From Woeseia sp. (GTDB lineage Bacteria > Pseudomonadota > Gammaproteobacteria > Steroidobacterales > Woeseiaceae), in NCBI GenBank assembly GCA_018701055.1, contig JABIUH010000208.1, positions 1 to 8,893 on the forward strand: 8,893 nt of DNA, written 5' to 3'. A program made the position numbers and the translations under genes. The notes beneath the pieces are model-generated. The model was not told the DNA's origin. It saw only the letters and a list, made by a program, of their open reading frames with translations, and did not search any database. Below, in pieces: positions 1 through 6,216 of the stretch. The stretch's first letter is position 1. Every line of letters starts with the position of its first letter.

Positions 1-421
1 CTATCGCGCCTACGCAGTAGATTCGACTGACGACGGTAAACGCGACATATGGAATAACTGGAGTGACGTCATTGGCAGTGTTGCCAACTATTTTGTCCGC
101 CATAAGTGGAATAGAGACGAACCCGTCGTCGCGGCAGCAACTCTCGGAGATAAGTGGACCGGAGACGTACCCGAAAACACCCTGAACCCTAAGGAAACAA
201 TCGAATCATTGAGTCGTCAGGGCGTTTTATTTTCAACCACGCTCGGCAATGATCAAAAGAGCCAGTTAGTCACATTGAAAGGCGCGGACGGAATTGAATA
301 TTGGGTAGGGTTTCACAACTTCTTCGTTATCACACGCTACAATCACAGCGTCATGTACGCGCTCGCGGTGCACCAGCTGGGTCAGGAAGTAGCCCTTGAG
401 GTTAAACGCGGTGAATCGTGA
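1..421 (+). CDS. mltB: Membrane-bound lytic murein transglycosylase B, C-terminal part (5' end outside window)
   Basis: The frame is open from base 2 to the TGA at 419-421 and gives about 139 residues. Seen: an aspartate-rich D-x-D-x-K-R-D-I-W-N segment followed by I-G-S-V-A-N-Y-F, and near the end F-H-N-F-F-V-I-T-R-Y-N-H-S with A-V-H-Q-L-G-Q-E-V. These are the hallmark C-terminal motifs of the MltB/SltB family (glycoside hydrolase family 103). Known: these periplasmic or outer-membrane enzymes cleave the MurNAc-GlcNAc bond and leave 1,6-anhydro-MurNAc ends. The catalytic glutamate and any signal sequence lie upstream of the window and cannot be checked. The 3' end overlaps rlpA by 11 bases, the usual mltB-rlpA pairing, so the two are probably cotranscribed and translationally coupled. 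Confidence 0.93.
   Translation, partial: YRAYAVDSTDDGKRDIWNNWSDVIGSVANYFVRHKWNRDEPVVAAATLGDKWTGDVPENTLNPKETIESLSRQGVLFSTTLGNDQKSQLVTLKGADGIEYWVGFHNFFVITRYNHSVMYALAVHQLGQEVALEVKRGES
398..401 (+). promoter_or_regulatory. Ribosome binding site that fixes the rlpA start
   Basis: GAGG lies inside the end of mltB, nine bases before the GTG at 411. The spacing favours GTG 411 over the in-frame TTG at 396. The resulting N-terminus (M-N-R-E-Q, then a hydrophobic stretch and a lipobox) is a normal lipoprotein signal. Confidence 0.6.
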
Positions 422-1223
422 GCAACTGCCGCTTCTTGTAACCTTTTTCTGCATATCGCTTCTCATCGCCGCCTGCGGGTCGCAGCGGCCGAGTGACGGT
501 CCGCCACAAGGCGGCACAAATATTCCCCGAGGCCTGCCGGGAAATGCCATACCGAAAGTCGAACCGCGTAGTCGCTATGGCAACGGACCAATCTATCAGG
601 TCCGCGGTGAAACCTATCAAGTACTGGATTCTAGTCGCGGCTATCAGGAGCGTGGCGTTGCGTCTTGGTATGGCAAGAAGTTTCACGGACGCATGACTTC
701 AAACCAGGAACCTTACGATATGTATGGTATGACGGCGGCGCATAAGTCGTTGCCGTTGCCAACCTATGTGCGCGTCCGCAATCTGCAAAACAACCGCAGC
801 ATTGTCGTGCGCGTGAACGACCGTGGACCCTTTACCGACAATCGTTTAATCGATTTGTCTTACACGGCTGCGTTGAAACTTGATCTAGTGGGCGCAGGAA
901 CTGGTCTCGTCGAAGTAACCGCAATAAGCGTAGACGAACCGCTGCCAAATCGTGCATCACCGACCACCGCCGCTGCCACCAAATCGGACGTAGACCTTTT
1001 CGTTCAAGTAGGTGCGTTTGGTGATCAAGAAAATGCGCGGCGACGGTTACGCATGCTACGCAGCAATGGTTTCAAACAATCGTTTGTTTTCACTGATAGA
1101 CAAAGCCAAGCAACGCTCTATCGGGTTCGCATTGGACCAATCGCGGATGTTGCTGAATTTGATAAAATTATCGATCGGTTACGCGATGCCGGCATCGCAG
1201 AAACACATTTGGTCTCCGATTAA
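411..1223 (+). CDS. rlpA: RlpA-like lipoprotein: septal lytic transglycosylase with DPBB and SPOR domains
   Basis: 270 residues from GTG 411. Residues 1-22 form a lipoprotein signal peptide ending in the lipobox L-I-A-A-C, with Cys22 as the lipidated residue, so the mature protein is probably anchored in the outer membrane. Residues about 82-172 are the double-psi beta-barrel domain (G-V-A-S-W-Y-G at 82-88, T-A-A-H-K at 108-112, V-N-D-R-G-P-F at 135-141). His111 and Asp137 match the residues needed for catalysis in the Pseudomonas aeruginosa enzyme, which cuts glycan strands stripped of stem peptides. A low-complexity linker rich in Ala and Thr leads to a SPOR domain at about 195-268 (L-F-V-Q-V-G-A-F), which binds denuded glycan at the division septum. 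With both key residues present I infer an active enzyme. It overlaps mltB by 11 bases. Confidence 0.95.
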   Translation: MNREQLPLLVTFFCISLLIAACGSQRPSDGPPQGGTNIPRGLPGNAIPKVEPRSRYGNGPIYQVRGETYQVLDSSRGYQERGVASWYGKKFHGRMTSNQEPYDMYGMTAAHKSLPLPTYVRVRNLQNNRSIVVRVNDRGPFTDNRLIDLSYTAALKLDLVGAGTGLVEVTAISVDEPLPNRASPTTAAATKSDVDLFVQVGAFGDQENARRRLRMLRSNGFKQSFVFTDRQSQATLYRVRIGPIADVAEFDKIIDRLRDAGIAETHLVSD

Positions 1224-1254
1224 TGGAGTGACCACACGTGCGAACTGAACCTAA

Positions 1255-1280
1255 GGGGCGAGCCCCGGTCTGAGTTTTTT
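1255..1280 (+). terminator. Candidate weak intrinsic terminator after rlpA
   Basis: GGGG (1255-1258) and CCCC (1263-1266) can pair around the tetraloop CGAG. Six T follow at 1275-1280, but eight bases separate stem and T-run, which is longer than in a standard intrinsic terminator. If real it would attenuate transcription from mltB-rlpA before the decayed gene and dacA. An AT-rich stretch (1286-1313) including the palindrome AAAAATTTTT follows. Confidence 0.3.
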
Positions 1281-1317
1281 CGGTGTTTAAAAATTTTTCA
1301 CAAAATAAAATTTGCCC

Positions 1318-2345
1318 ATGACCCGATCGATCATAAACGACGCCCGGGGAACCCCAGAATTACTAGATTTCACGGGCAGACTAGAAACGTTACAGGCAGG
1401 GGTAACGCGGGGCCTTGTGTGCCTAATCTTCGCGATCCAAGCCCCAATCAGTGCCGCGCAAGAGACCGAGTGGTCTCGTTACGAGAATAATTTTTTGTCG
1501 CCTACAGCAATGCCTCCACCTATCAAGCGAGCAAAATTCCGGAAGATCTTGAGCATTTTCGTGCCGCGGCTCTGCTACTACCAGGCATTGAATTACCCAA
1601 CGACGCACTCAAAACATTAGTCATCATTCCGGCGACTATCGCGGAATTTTCAGCGTTTTAGGAGAACAGCAATTCGGTCGGCTTCGCACAACCGCTGGAG
1701 GGTCGAACGGCAATTGTATTTCCCGCGGCCGGCAGAACACACACCTCCAAATACATCTTACATCACGAATACGAACCGACTTTACAATTTTTCCAAGATA
1801 GTGCAGCCGTCAGCCAAGGCATCCACGTAACGGACAATCCGCTGGCAGTGATTGATGGCAAATGGGACCAGCTACGGTTTTCGAATCAGTGTAACGACAT
1901 ACTTAACTTGCATCTGGAACAGGCGGCTGACCGGCTGATTATTGAAAACTTTTACACTTCGAAAAGTAAGAAAAAAGTGCCCGCAGTTTTCAAGGTGCAT
2001 CACGACTATAGTGCAACGATAATTATAGAGAACGTTACCGCCTCTCAATCTCCAGAAATTGAAGTAACACCAGACTATCAATTAACCGTACGTGGCAAAG
2101 ACGCCCTTTGCCTGGATCCAATCCATTCGAATTTGCTGTGTGAACGTGTTCTACAACGTTGCGATCGCGCAGGATTCGCTGCAGGTGTCGACATCTCGCT
2201 AGGCGCTTCAGGTGTTGTCCGAATTGCCGCAACTTCGACCAGCGCAATGTTGTTGCGAGTACCGTATCGCTTTGGGCCCGCGAACAGCTACAATACGCGC
2301 CATCAATCCCCAAGCAATTTCGGTCATGCCCACAAAAATTCATAA
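1318..2345 (+). pseudogene. Decayed gene for a secreted protein, resembling the N-terminal part of a peptidase-MA-like/DUF1570-type family
   Basis: The only long stretch without an intact recognisable gene. From ATG 1318 one frame runs through a hydrophobic signal-like segment (L-V-C-L-I-F-A-I-Q-A, then S-A-A-Q) into E-W-S-R-Y-E-N-N, and then meets six T at 1491-1496. Beyond the run, sensible protein continues in the frame starting at 1497 (V-A-Y-S-N-A-S, later D-L-E-H-F-R-A-A and L-V-I-I-P-A). A single TAG at 1659-1661 interrupts that frame; it then stays open to the TAA at 2343-2345, including G-F-A-Q-P-L-E-G-R-T and I-L-H-H-E-Y (1758-1773). The pattern W-x-x-Y-E-N-x-F-x-V-Y-S, D-L-E-x-F-R and H-E-Y recalls secreted proteins whose next segment is a zinc site H-E-x-x-H; here the second histidine is absent. 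This family link is from memory and unverified. The original frame ends at TAG 1618-1620. Two lesions plus a lost metal site point to a pseudogene. Confidence 0.6.
1848..2345 (+). CDS. Unrecognised open segment, 165 residues, probably the 3' part of the decayed gene
   Basis: I do not recognise this protein. The frame is already open from 1662, so GTG 1848 is only the first start codon a gene caller would pick; no ribosome binding site precedes it. Residues 1-10 read M-I-D-G-K-W-D-Q-L-R, followed by F-S-N-Q-C, alternating hydrophobic strands such as D-R-L-I-I-E-N-F and A-T-I-I-I-E-N-V, and four cysteines between residues 88 and 107, counting C-L-D, L-L-C-E-R and L-Q-R-C. The W...N-x-C start followed by predicted strands suggests a small beta-sheet domain, perhaps lipocalin-like, but that is a guess. 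There is no signal peptide in this segment. The last 20 bases overlap dacA. It may be a decayed fusion of a second gene with the remnant upstream. Confidence 0.3.
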   Translation: MIDGKWDQLRFSNQCNDILNLHLEQAADRLIIENFYTSKSKKKVPAVFKVHHDYSATIIIENVTASQSPEIEVTPDYQLTVRGKDALCLDPIHSNLLCERVLQRCDRAGFAAGVDISLGASGVVRIAATSTSAMLLRVPYRFGPANSYNTRHQSPSNFGHAHKNS

Positions 2346-3477
2346 CTATCTGTTTTTTATCATCTTCTTGTCTATTACTGGCATTTCGCCCGTATTCGCT
2401 CAAAGCACGCCCATACCACAGGCCCCGATAATCGGCGCGAAGAGCTATCTGCTCATCGATGGCAATACCGGCGCCGAGCTGGCCGCATTAAAACCCGACC
2501 AGCGACTTGCGCCGGCGAGCCTGACGAAACTCATGACAGCTTATGCCGTTTTCCGAGCGCTCGATGAAGGACAGATAGCGCTTGATGATCTGGTAACTGT
2601 CAGTGAAAAAGCCTGGCGGACGCAGGGCTCGCGAATGTTTATCGAAGTTGGCAGTCGCGTCAGCGTTGAGCAATTGTTACTGGGTATGATTGTGCAGTCG
2701 GGTAACGACGCCAGCGTCGCACTGGCCGAACACACCGCTGGCACCGAATCAGTATTCGCGCAAGTGATGAACCAGTACGCTGCGCAACTCGGCATGACGG
2801 CAAGCAACTTCAAGAATACGACCGGACTGCCTGACGCGGACCAGTATTCATCAGCACGCGATATGGCAATACTTGCAAGAGCCATCATCAAAGAATTTCC
2901 TCAGTACTACGATTGGTACTCAGTGAAGTCATACAAATACAACGATATCGAACAACAAAATCGCAACGCACTTCTATTTCGCGACGAAAGTGTTGATGGC
3001 ATGAAGACCGGCCGGACAGACGAAGCAGGTTATTGTCTGGTGTCCTCCGCTGAACGAGACGGAATGCGAATCATTTCTGTCGTGCTTGGCACGGCTAGTG
3101 CAAAATCGAGAACCGATGGCAGTCAGGCTTTGCTCAACTTCGGTTTTCGATTTTTTGAAACACGTTTGCTTTATCGGGCGGGTGAAGAAGTTACGAGCGC
3201 GCGAATCTGGAAAGCGCAAAAGGAAACGACACCGTTGGGACTGCCGGATGACCTATACGTCACGATTCCGCGGGGTAGTTTCGAAAAAGTGGATTCAGAA
3301 CTGAATATGCCTGCGACACTGATTGGACCGGTAGCCGAGGGGCAACCACTGGCAGATCTTTCAGTTAGCCTGAATGGCAACGAACTCATCAATACGCCAT
3401 TGCGAGCACTCGAATCAAATCCGGATGGTTCCTTTTGGCAACGGACTCGGGACGGGGTCAAGCTCTGGTTTGACTAA
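2326..3477 (+). CDS. dacA: D-alanyl-D-alanine carboxypeptidase (penicillin-binding protein 5/6 family)
   Basis: 383 residues from ATG 2326. That start gives a clean signal peptide (M-P-T-K, hydrophobic core at 8-21, cleavage near V-F-A-Q at 23-26). The frame stays open upstream to at least 2212, but the extra residues are cysteine-rich and lie inside the neighbouring decayed gene. All three active-site motifs of the family are present: S-L-T-K at 65-68 (nucleophile Ser65), S-G-N at 125-127 and K-T-G at 227-229. Residues about 285-370 form the C-terminal beta domain, and the tail S-F-W-Q-R-T-R-D-G-V-K-L-W-F resembles the amphipathic membrane anchor of PBP5. The enzyme removes the terminal D-Ala from pentapeptides in the periplasm and controls cross-linking and cell shape. 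No clear ribosome binding site is visible. A -10-like TACAAT sits at 2289-2294 without a matching -35, so the promoter is uncertain. The stop codon directly abuts ybeD. Confidence 0.96.
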   Translation: MPTKIHNYLFFIIFLSITGISPVFAQSTPIPQAPIIGAKSYLLIDGNTGAELAALKPDQRLAPASLTKLMTAYAVFRALDEGQIALDDLVTVSEKAWRTQGSRMFIEVGSRVSVEQLLLGMIVQSGNDASVALAEHTAGTESVFAQVMNQYAAQLGMTASNFKNTTGLPDADQYSSARDMAILARAIIKEFPQYYDWYSVKSYKYNDIEQQNRNALLFRDESVDGMKTGRTDEAGYCLVSSAERDGMRIISVVLGTASAKSRTDGSQALLNFGFRFFETRLLYRAGEEVTSARIWKAQKETTPLGLPDDLYVTIPRGSFEKVDSELNMPATLIGPVAEGQPLADLSVSLNGNELINTPLRALESNPDGSFWQRTRDGVKLWFD

Positions 3478-3762
3478 GTGACCGATCCCGGTAAGAACAC
3501 ACCAACGGATAGTTTGCTCGAATTTCCCTGTCAGTTTCCAATTAAAATGATGGGCAGAAAAAACAATGAATTTCAGTCCATCGCTATCGCTTTAGTCGAG
3601 AACCACGCTGGCGAGATCGCGGCGAGCGCGATCCGTTTAGCGCCAAGTCGCAACGGAAAATTCGTCTCTGTCACAGTCCACATCGAAGCGCGAAGCCAGG
3701 AACAGCTCGACGATATTTACCGCGATCTCAGTGCCTGTGAAGATATTTTAGTTGCCTTATGA
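3478..3762 (+). CDS. ybeD: YbeD family protein (DUF493)
   Basis: 94 residues starting with GTG, immediately after the dacA stop with no spacer. The diagnostic N-terminal motif is L-L-E-F-P-C-Q-F-P-I-K-M-M-G (13-26). The core F-V-S-V-T-V-H-I-E-A and Q-L-D-D-I-Y-R-D-L fits the small ferredoxin-like (ACT-like) fold of this family. Length matches the family (about 87-95). Its biochemical role is not established; its almost constant position between dacA and lipB suggests a regulatory or ligand-binding link to those genes, but that is inference. Its TGA overlaps the lipB ATG (ATGA at 3759-3762), so the pair is probably translationally coupled. Confidence 0.92.
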   Translation: MTDPGKNTPTDSLLEFPCQFPIKMMGRKNNEFQSIAIALVENHAGEIAASAIRLAPSRNGKFVSVTVHIEARSQEQLDDIYRDLSACEDILVAL

Positions 3763-4379
3763 TCGTTGTACGTGCGCTTGGACGACAAGACTATGAGCCC
3801 CTTTGGCGCAATATGCAGCGCTTCACCGATGAGCGCGATTCTGACTCTGCAGACGAGCTTTGGTTTACCGAGCACCCGCCTGTATTCACACTCGGTCTGA
3901 ACGCAAGTCGCGAGCACTTGCTGTCCCCAGGCGACATCCCCGTGGTGCAAGTCGATCGTGGTGGCCAAGTGACCTATCACGGCCCAGGTCAACTGATGAT
4001 CTATCCACTCATCGATTTGAAGCGCGCCAAAATTGGCGTCCGCGAGCTGGTAACAGGGCTGGAACGTTGCGCCATTGATCTGCTCGCTGGACTAGGTATT
4101 GACTCGGTGGCCCGCAAAGATGCCCCGGGGGTTTACGTAGATCACAAGAAAGTCGCCAGTGTGGGCTTACGCATCCGACGGGGCGCGAGCTATCACGGTA
4201 TGGCACTGAATATTGACGTCGATCTCGAACCCTTCACCCACATCAACCCCTGTGGATTCAGCGACTTGGAAGTTACGGACCTGCGCGCGTTAGGCGTCAC
4301 GCTGGCACCAGCAGAAATTCAGACGAGAGTTCAAGATCACCTACTCGGACATTTGGGCCTTCACCCGATGCCGGACTAG
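3759..4379 (+). CDS. lipB: Octanoyltransferase LipB (lipoate biosynthesis)
   Basis: 206 residues. It transfers the octanoyl group from octanoyl-acyl carrier protein to the lipoyl domains of enzymes such as pyruvate dehydrogenase, in the cytoplasm. Seen: R-G-G-Q-V-T-Y-H-G-P-G-Q at 67-78, the acyl-binding loop of the family; K-K-V-A-S-V-G-L at 130-137 with the catalytic Lys131; and H-I-N-P-C-G at 161-166 with the nucleophile Cys165. Length is usual (about 210). It starts in the ATGA overlap with ybeD and shows no ribosome binding site of its own. In many gammaproteobacteria lipA follows directly; here the next gene is on the opposite strand, so lipA must lie elsewhere or be absent. Only 39 bases separate lipB from the end of murU, and they hold no convincing terminator. 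Confidence 0.96.
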   Translation: MIVVRALGRQDYEPLWRNMQRFTDERDSDSADELWFTEHPPVFTLGLNASREHLLSPGDIPVVQVDRGGQVTYHGPGQLMIYPLIDLKRAKIGVRELVTGLERCAIDLLAGLGIDSVARKDAPGVYVDHKKVASVGLRIRRGASYHGMALNIDVDLEPFTHINPCGFSDLEVTDLRALGVTLAPAEIQTRVQDHLLGHLGLHPMPD

Positions 4380-4418
4380 GTCAACCAGAGCGATGCGTAC
4401 AATGCCAGTCGCGACCGA

Positions 4419-5072
4419 CTAATCACGATTGATCCGACTAAGGCGTTCCGGCGTACCCACATCATCCCAAATACCGGTGTACAAACTGCCCGCTAAGCGT
4501 TCCGCTTTCGCGGCCGCGAACAACATCGGCGCTAATGAGAAACGGCCATCGCCTGCATTGGCAAAAAACTCCGGCCGATAACGCGCGATTCCGCTAAATG
4601 TGAGCATTGGGCTTGCGGAAAAACGTACTAAATTGTCGTGCAGATCGAAGTCGCCCTTTTCTTTGTAGGCTGGCGTGTTGATCAGGACCAAATGACCATC
4701 GACATCGGTACACGGCGGAATATCCGCAAGAGAAATATCGGTGTATATATCGCCATTGACTACCCAAAACGGATCAGACCCAAGCATTGGCAAAGCACGA
4801 CAGATACCACCGCCTGTTTCGAGAATATTGTCGTACTCCGGGCTGTATACGACTTGCACTCCGAATTGCTCTCCCGACCCAACATGTTCGACAATTTGAT
4901 CACCGAGCCAACCTAAATTAATCACTACCGTTTGCGCACCGGCCTCCGCGAGCATGCGCAAATGTCGGTCAACTAACACTTCACCACGCACTTCTACCAA
5001 TGCTTTCGGCACGCTGTCGGTAATGGGTCGCAGGCGCTCTCCTCTACCAGCAGCGAGAATCATCGCATTCAC
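4419..5072 (-). CDS. murU: N-acetylmuramate alpha-1-phosphate uridylyltransferase
   Basis: 217 residues from GTG (5072-5070), overlapping the amgK stop by four bases (GTGA), so translation is probably coupled. An internal ATG at residue 4 is a possible alternative start. Seen: the nucleotidyltransferase signature A-A-G-R-G-E-R-L-R-P at 7-16 with P-K-A at 22-24 (Lys23), L-E-T-G-G-G-I at 84-90, V-N-G-D at 105-108 with the presumed metal ligand Asp108, and W-D-D-V-G-T at 202-207 near the end. Length fits MurU of Pseudomonas putida (about 220). It converts MurNAc-1-phosphate and UTP to UDP-MurNAc in the cytoplasm, closing a recycling route that bypasses MurA/MurB and therefore fosfomycin. A related sugar-1-phosphate nucleotidyltransferase is possible from sequence alone; the amgK neighbour decides for MurU. 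Confidence 0.92.
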   Translation of the reverse strand: MNAMILAAGRGERLRPITDSVPKALVEVRGEVLVDRHLRMLAEAGAQTVVINLGWLGDQIVEHVGSGEQFGVQVVYSPEYDNILETGGGICRALPMLGSDPFWVVNGDIYTDISLADIPPCTDVDGHLVLINTPAYKEKGDFDLHDNLVRFSASPMLTFSGIARYRPEFFANAGDGRFSLAPMLFAAAKAERLAGSLYTGIWDDVGTPERLSRINRD

Positions 5073-6091
5073 TGGCTTGCCTCATGCAACGCGGGTAATA
5101 CGCGGTCACGAAGTAGTTCTCCAAGAAACTCAAACTCCGAATAAATTTCCGTCGTTTCCGAAACGTACTCAAGCGTCCTCGGAATATCTTGCAAGTAATG
5201 CTCCTTTCCATCCCTGTGCAACAGTCGACTAAAAATTCCTGCAGCCTTTAAATGTCGTTGCGTCCCCATCCAATCAAAGTCGCGCACAAAATTATCGGTA
5301 GAGTCGCTTGACGCGTCCGGCGAAGAACGGTGGAAGTACTCTACGTTTATGCGAATGTCCTCCGGCGTCGATTTGATGTAACAATCTTTCAACAGCGAAA
5401 CCAGATCATAAGTCAGCGGTCCGCAAACCATATCCTGAAAATCCAGAACACCGGGATTGTCTTTTGGCGTCACCATTAGATTTCGAGAATGAAAGTCGCG
5501 ATGCACTGCTACTTGTGTTTGACGAAGTGCTGCGTCGACCAGTAGCTCACAGGTTGCATGCCAGGCTTGTTCATCCTTTGTCGAGAATTCGATTCCGAGA
5601 TGGTGCCCGCACAGCCAGTCCCTAAATATTTCTAATTCAGCTCGCAACAAAACCTGATCGTATCTGGGCAACTGGTCCTTAAATTCGCTTCCAGCTATTT
5701 GCATTTGAAGCAGCGCATCCATTGCATCTTTGTAAAGATCTGCGGAATTTTCCGGATGCTGCTGCAGCGCCTGCAAATATTGAATCGAGCCGAGATCAGA
5801 CAGCAACAAAAATCCCCGCTCGAAATCCGCCTCCAATACACGAGCACTATTAAGCCCAGCTCGCGCAAGAAAGCCCGCTATCTCTGCGAACGGACGGCAG
5901 TCTTCCTGAGGCGGAGGTGCATCCATTACGATCCAGCTGGATTGGCCTGCTGCAACCCTGAAATAACGCCTGAAGCTAGCGTCCTCCGACGCAACCGTCG
6001 GCGTTGCGTCTTCCAGGCCCGGAAACTGTCTTATCCAGAGCGTCAGAGCGTCGCGGCGATCATCCTTGATATCGTGAACTCGCTTGATAAT
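5069..6091 (-). CDS. amgK: N-acetylmuramate/N-acetylglucosamine anomeric kinase; start codon unclear
   Basis: Cytoplasmic sugar kinase of the aminoglycoside-phosphotransferase fold; it phosphorylates the anomeric position of MurNAc for MurU. Seen: S-F-R-R-Y-F-R-V of the N-lobe at 39-46, S-W-I-V-M-D-A-P-P at 52-60, the catalytic loop H-R-D-F-H-S-R-N at 197-204 (Asp199), and D-F-Q-D at 217-220. Numbering assumes a start at 6091. The first ATG is at 5926 (residue 56) and would remove the S-F-R-R-Y-F-R part of the kinase fold, leaving 285 residues where the family has about 330-340. The frame is open to a TAG at 6125-6127 but contains no ATG, GTG or TTG upstream of 5926. I give ATT at 6091 as a provisional start (340 residues); ATC at 6088 follows GGGAG by seven bases and is as likely. 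A sequencing error or start-region frameshift is an alternative. Confidence 0.85.
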   Translation of the reverse strand: MIKRVHDIKDDRRDALTLWIRQFPGLEDATPTVASEDASFRRYFRVAAGQSSWIVMDAPPPQEDCRPFAEIAGFLARAGLNSARVLEADFERGFLLLSDLGSIQYLQALQQHPENSADLYKDAMDALLQMQIAGSEFKDQLPRYDQVLLRAELEIFRDWLCGHHLGIEFSTKDEQAWHATCELLVDAALRQTQVAVHRDFHSRNLMVTPKDNPGVLDFQDMVCGPLTYDLVSLLKDCYIKSTPEDIRINVEYFHRSSPDASSDSTDNFVRDFDWMGTQRHLKAAGIFSRLLHRDGKEHYLQDIPRTLEYVSETTEIYSEFEFLGELLRDRVLPALHEASQ

Positions 6092-6170
6092 GAATCTCCC
6101 ACTGTCATTGAAGGGTGCTGTGAACTATGCGAAGGTAACAAATTGCAATAACTGATAACATCTCTTCTTC

Positions 6171-6198
6171 GTAACTTACTGTCCTGTCTGACTTTTAA
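6171..6198 (+). promoter_or_regulatory. Candidate sigma-E-type promoter for lptD
   Basis: In the amgK-lptD divergent spacer (6128-6216), GTAACTT at 6171-6177 matches six of seven bases of the sigma-E -35 consensus GGAACTT. TTTAA at 6194-6198 matches four of five of the -10 consensus TCTRA, at the standard 16-base spacing. Transcription would start near 6204, leaving a leader of only about 13 bases before the TTG at 6217. Known: the lptD-surA operon of Escherichia coli belongs to the sigma-E envelope stress regulon. I see no good sigma-70 promoter in this spacer. The match was found by eye and could be chance. Confidence 0.35.
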
Positions 6199-6216
6199 CA
6201 AAGTTCTCTCTGCGTC

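Noticed and set aside
396..410. TTG 396 as the rlpA start
   Set aside because: GTG 411 has GAGG at nine bases and yields a normal lipoprotein signal; TTG 396 overlaps that same GAGG and only adds five residues.
1297..1311. Promoter elements TTCACA (1297-1302) and TAAAAT (1306-1311) before the decayed gene
   Set aside because: Each box resembles the sigma-70 consensus, but they are only three bases apart and neither has a partner at 16-18 bases.
2289..2294. TACAAT as the -10 of a dacA promoter
   Set aside because: No -35-like hexamer lies 16-18 bases upstream; one hexamer match is expected by chance.
2212..2325. Upstream extension of dacA to give 421 residues
   Set aside because: The added 38 residues contain a Cys-Cys-Cys run and would bury the signal peptide; ATG 2326 gives a standard exported precursor.
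2035..2403. 122-codon minus-strand open frame across the end of the decayed gene and the dacA start
   Set aside because: Composition is Cys/Arg/His rich, it covers the dacA signal peptide in antisense, and no family features are visible.
4407..4420. Inverted repeat AGTCG-CGAC-CGACT between lipB and murU as a bidirectional terminator
   Set aside because: The stem is only five pairs, overlaps the murU stop codon and lacks a T-run on either side.
5699..6151. 150-codon plus-strand open frame opposite amgK
   Set aside because: It is antisense to the kinase; its product is rich in Arg and Cys, has no recognisable motif and no ribosome binding site, while the minus strand carries clear AmgK motifs.
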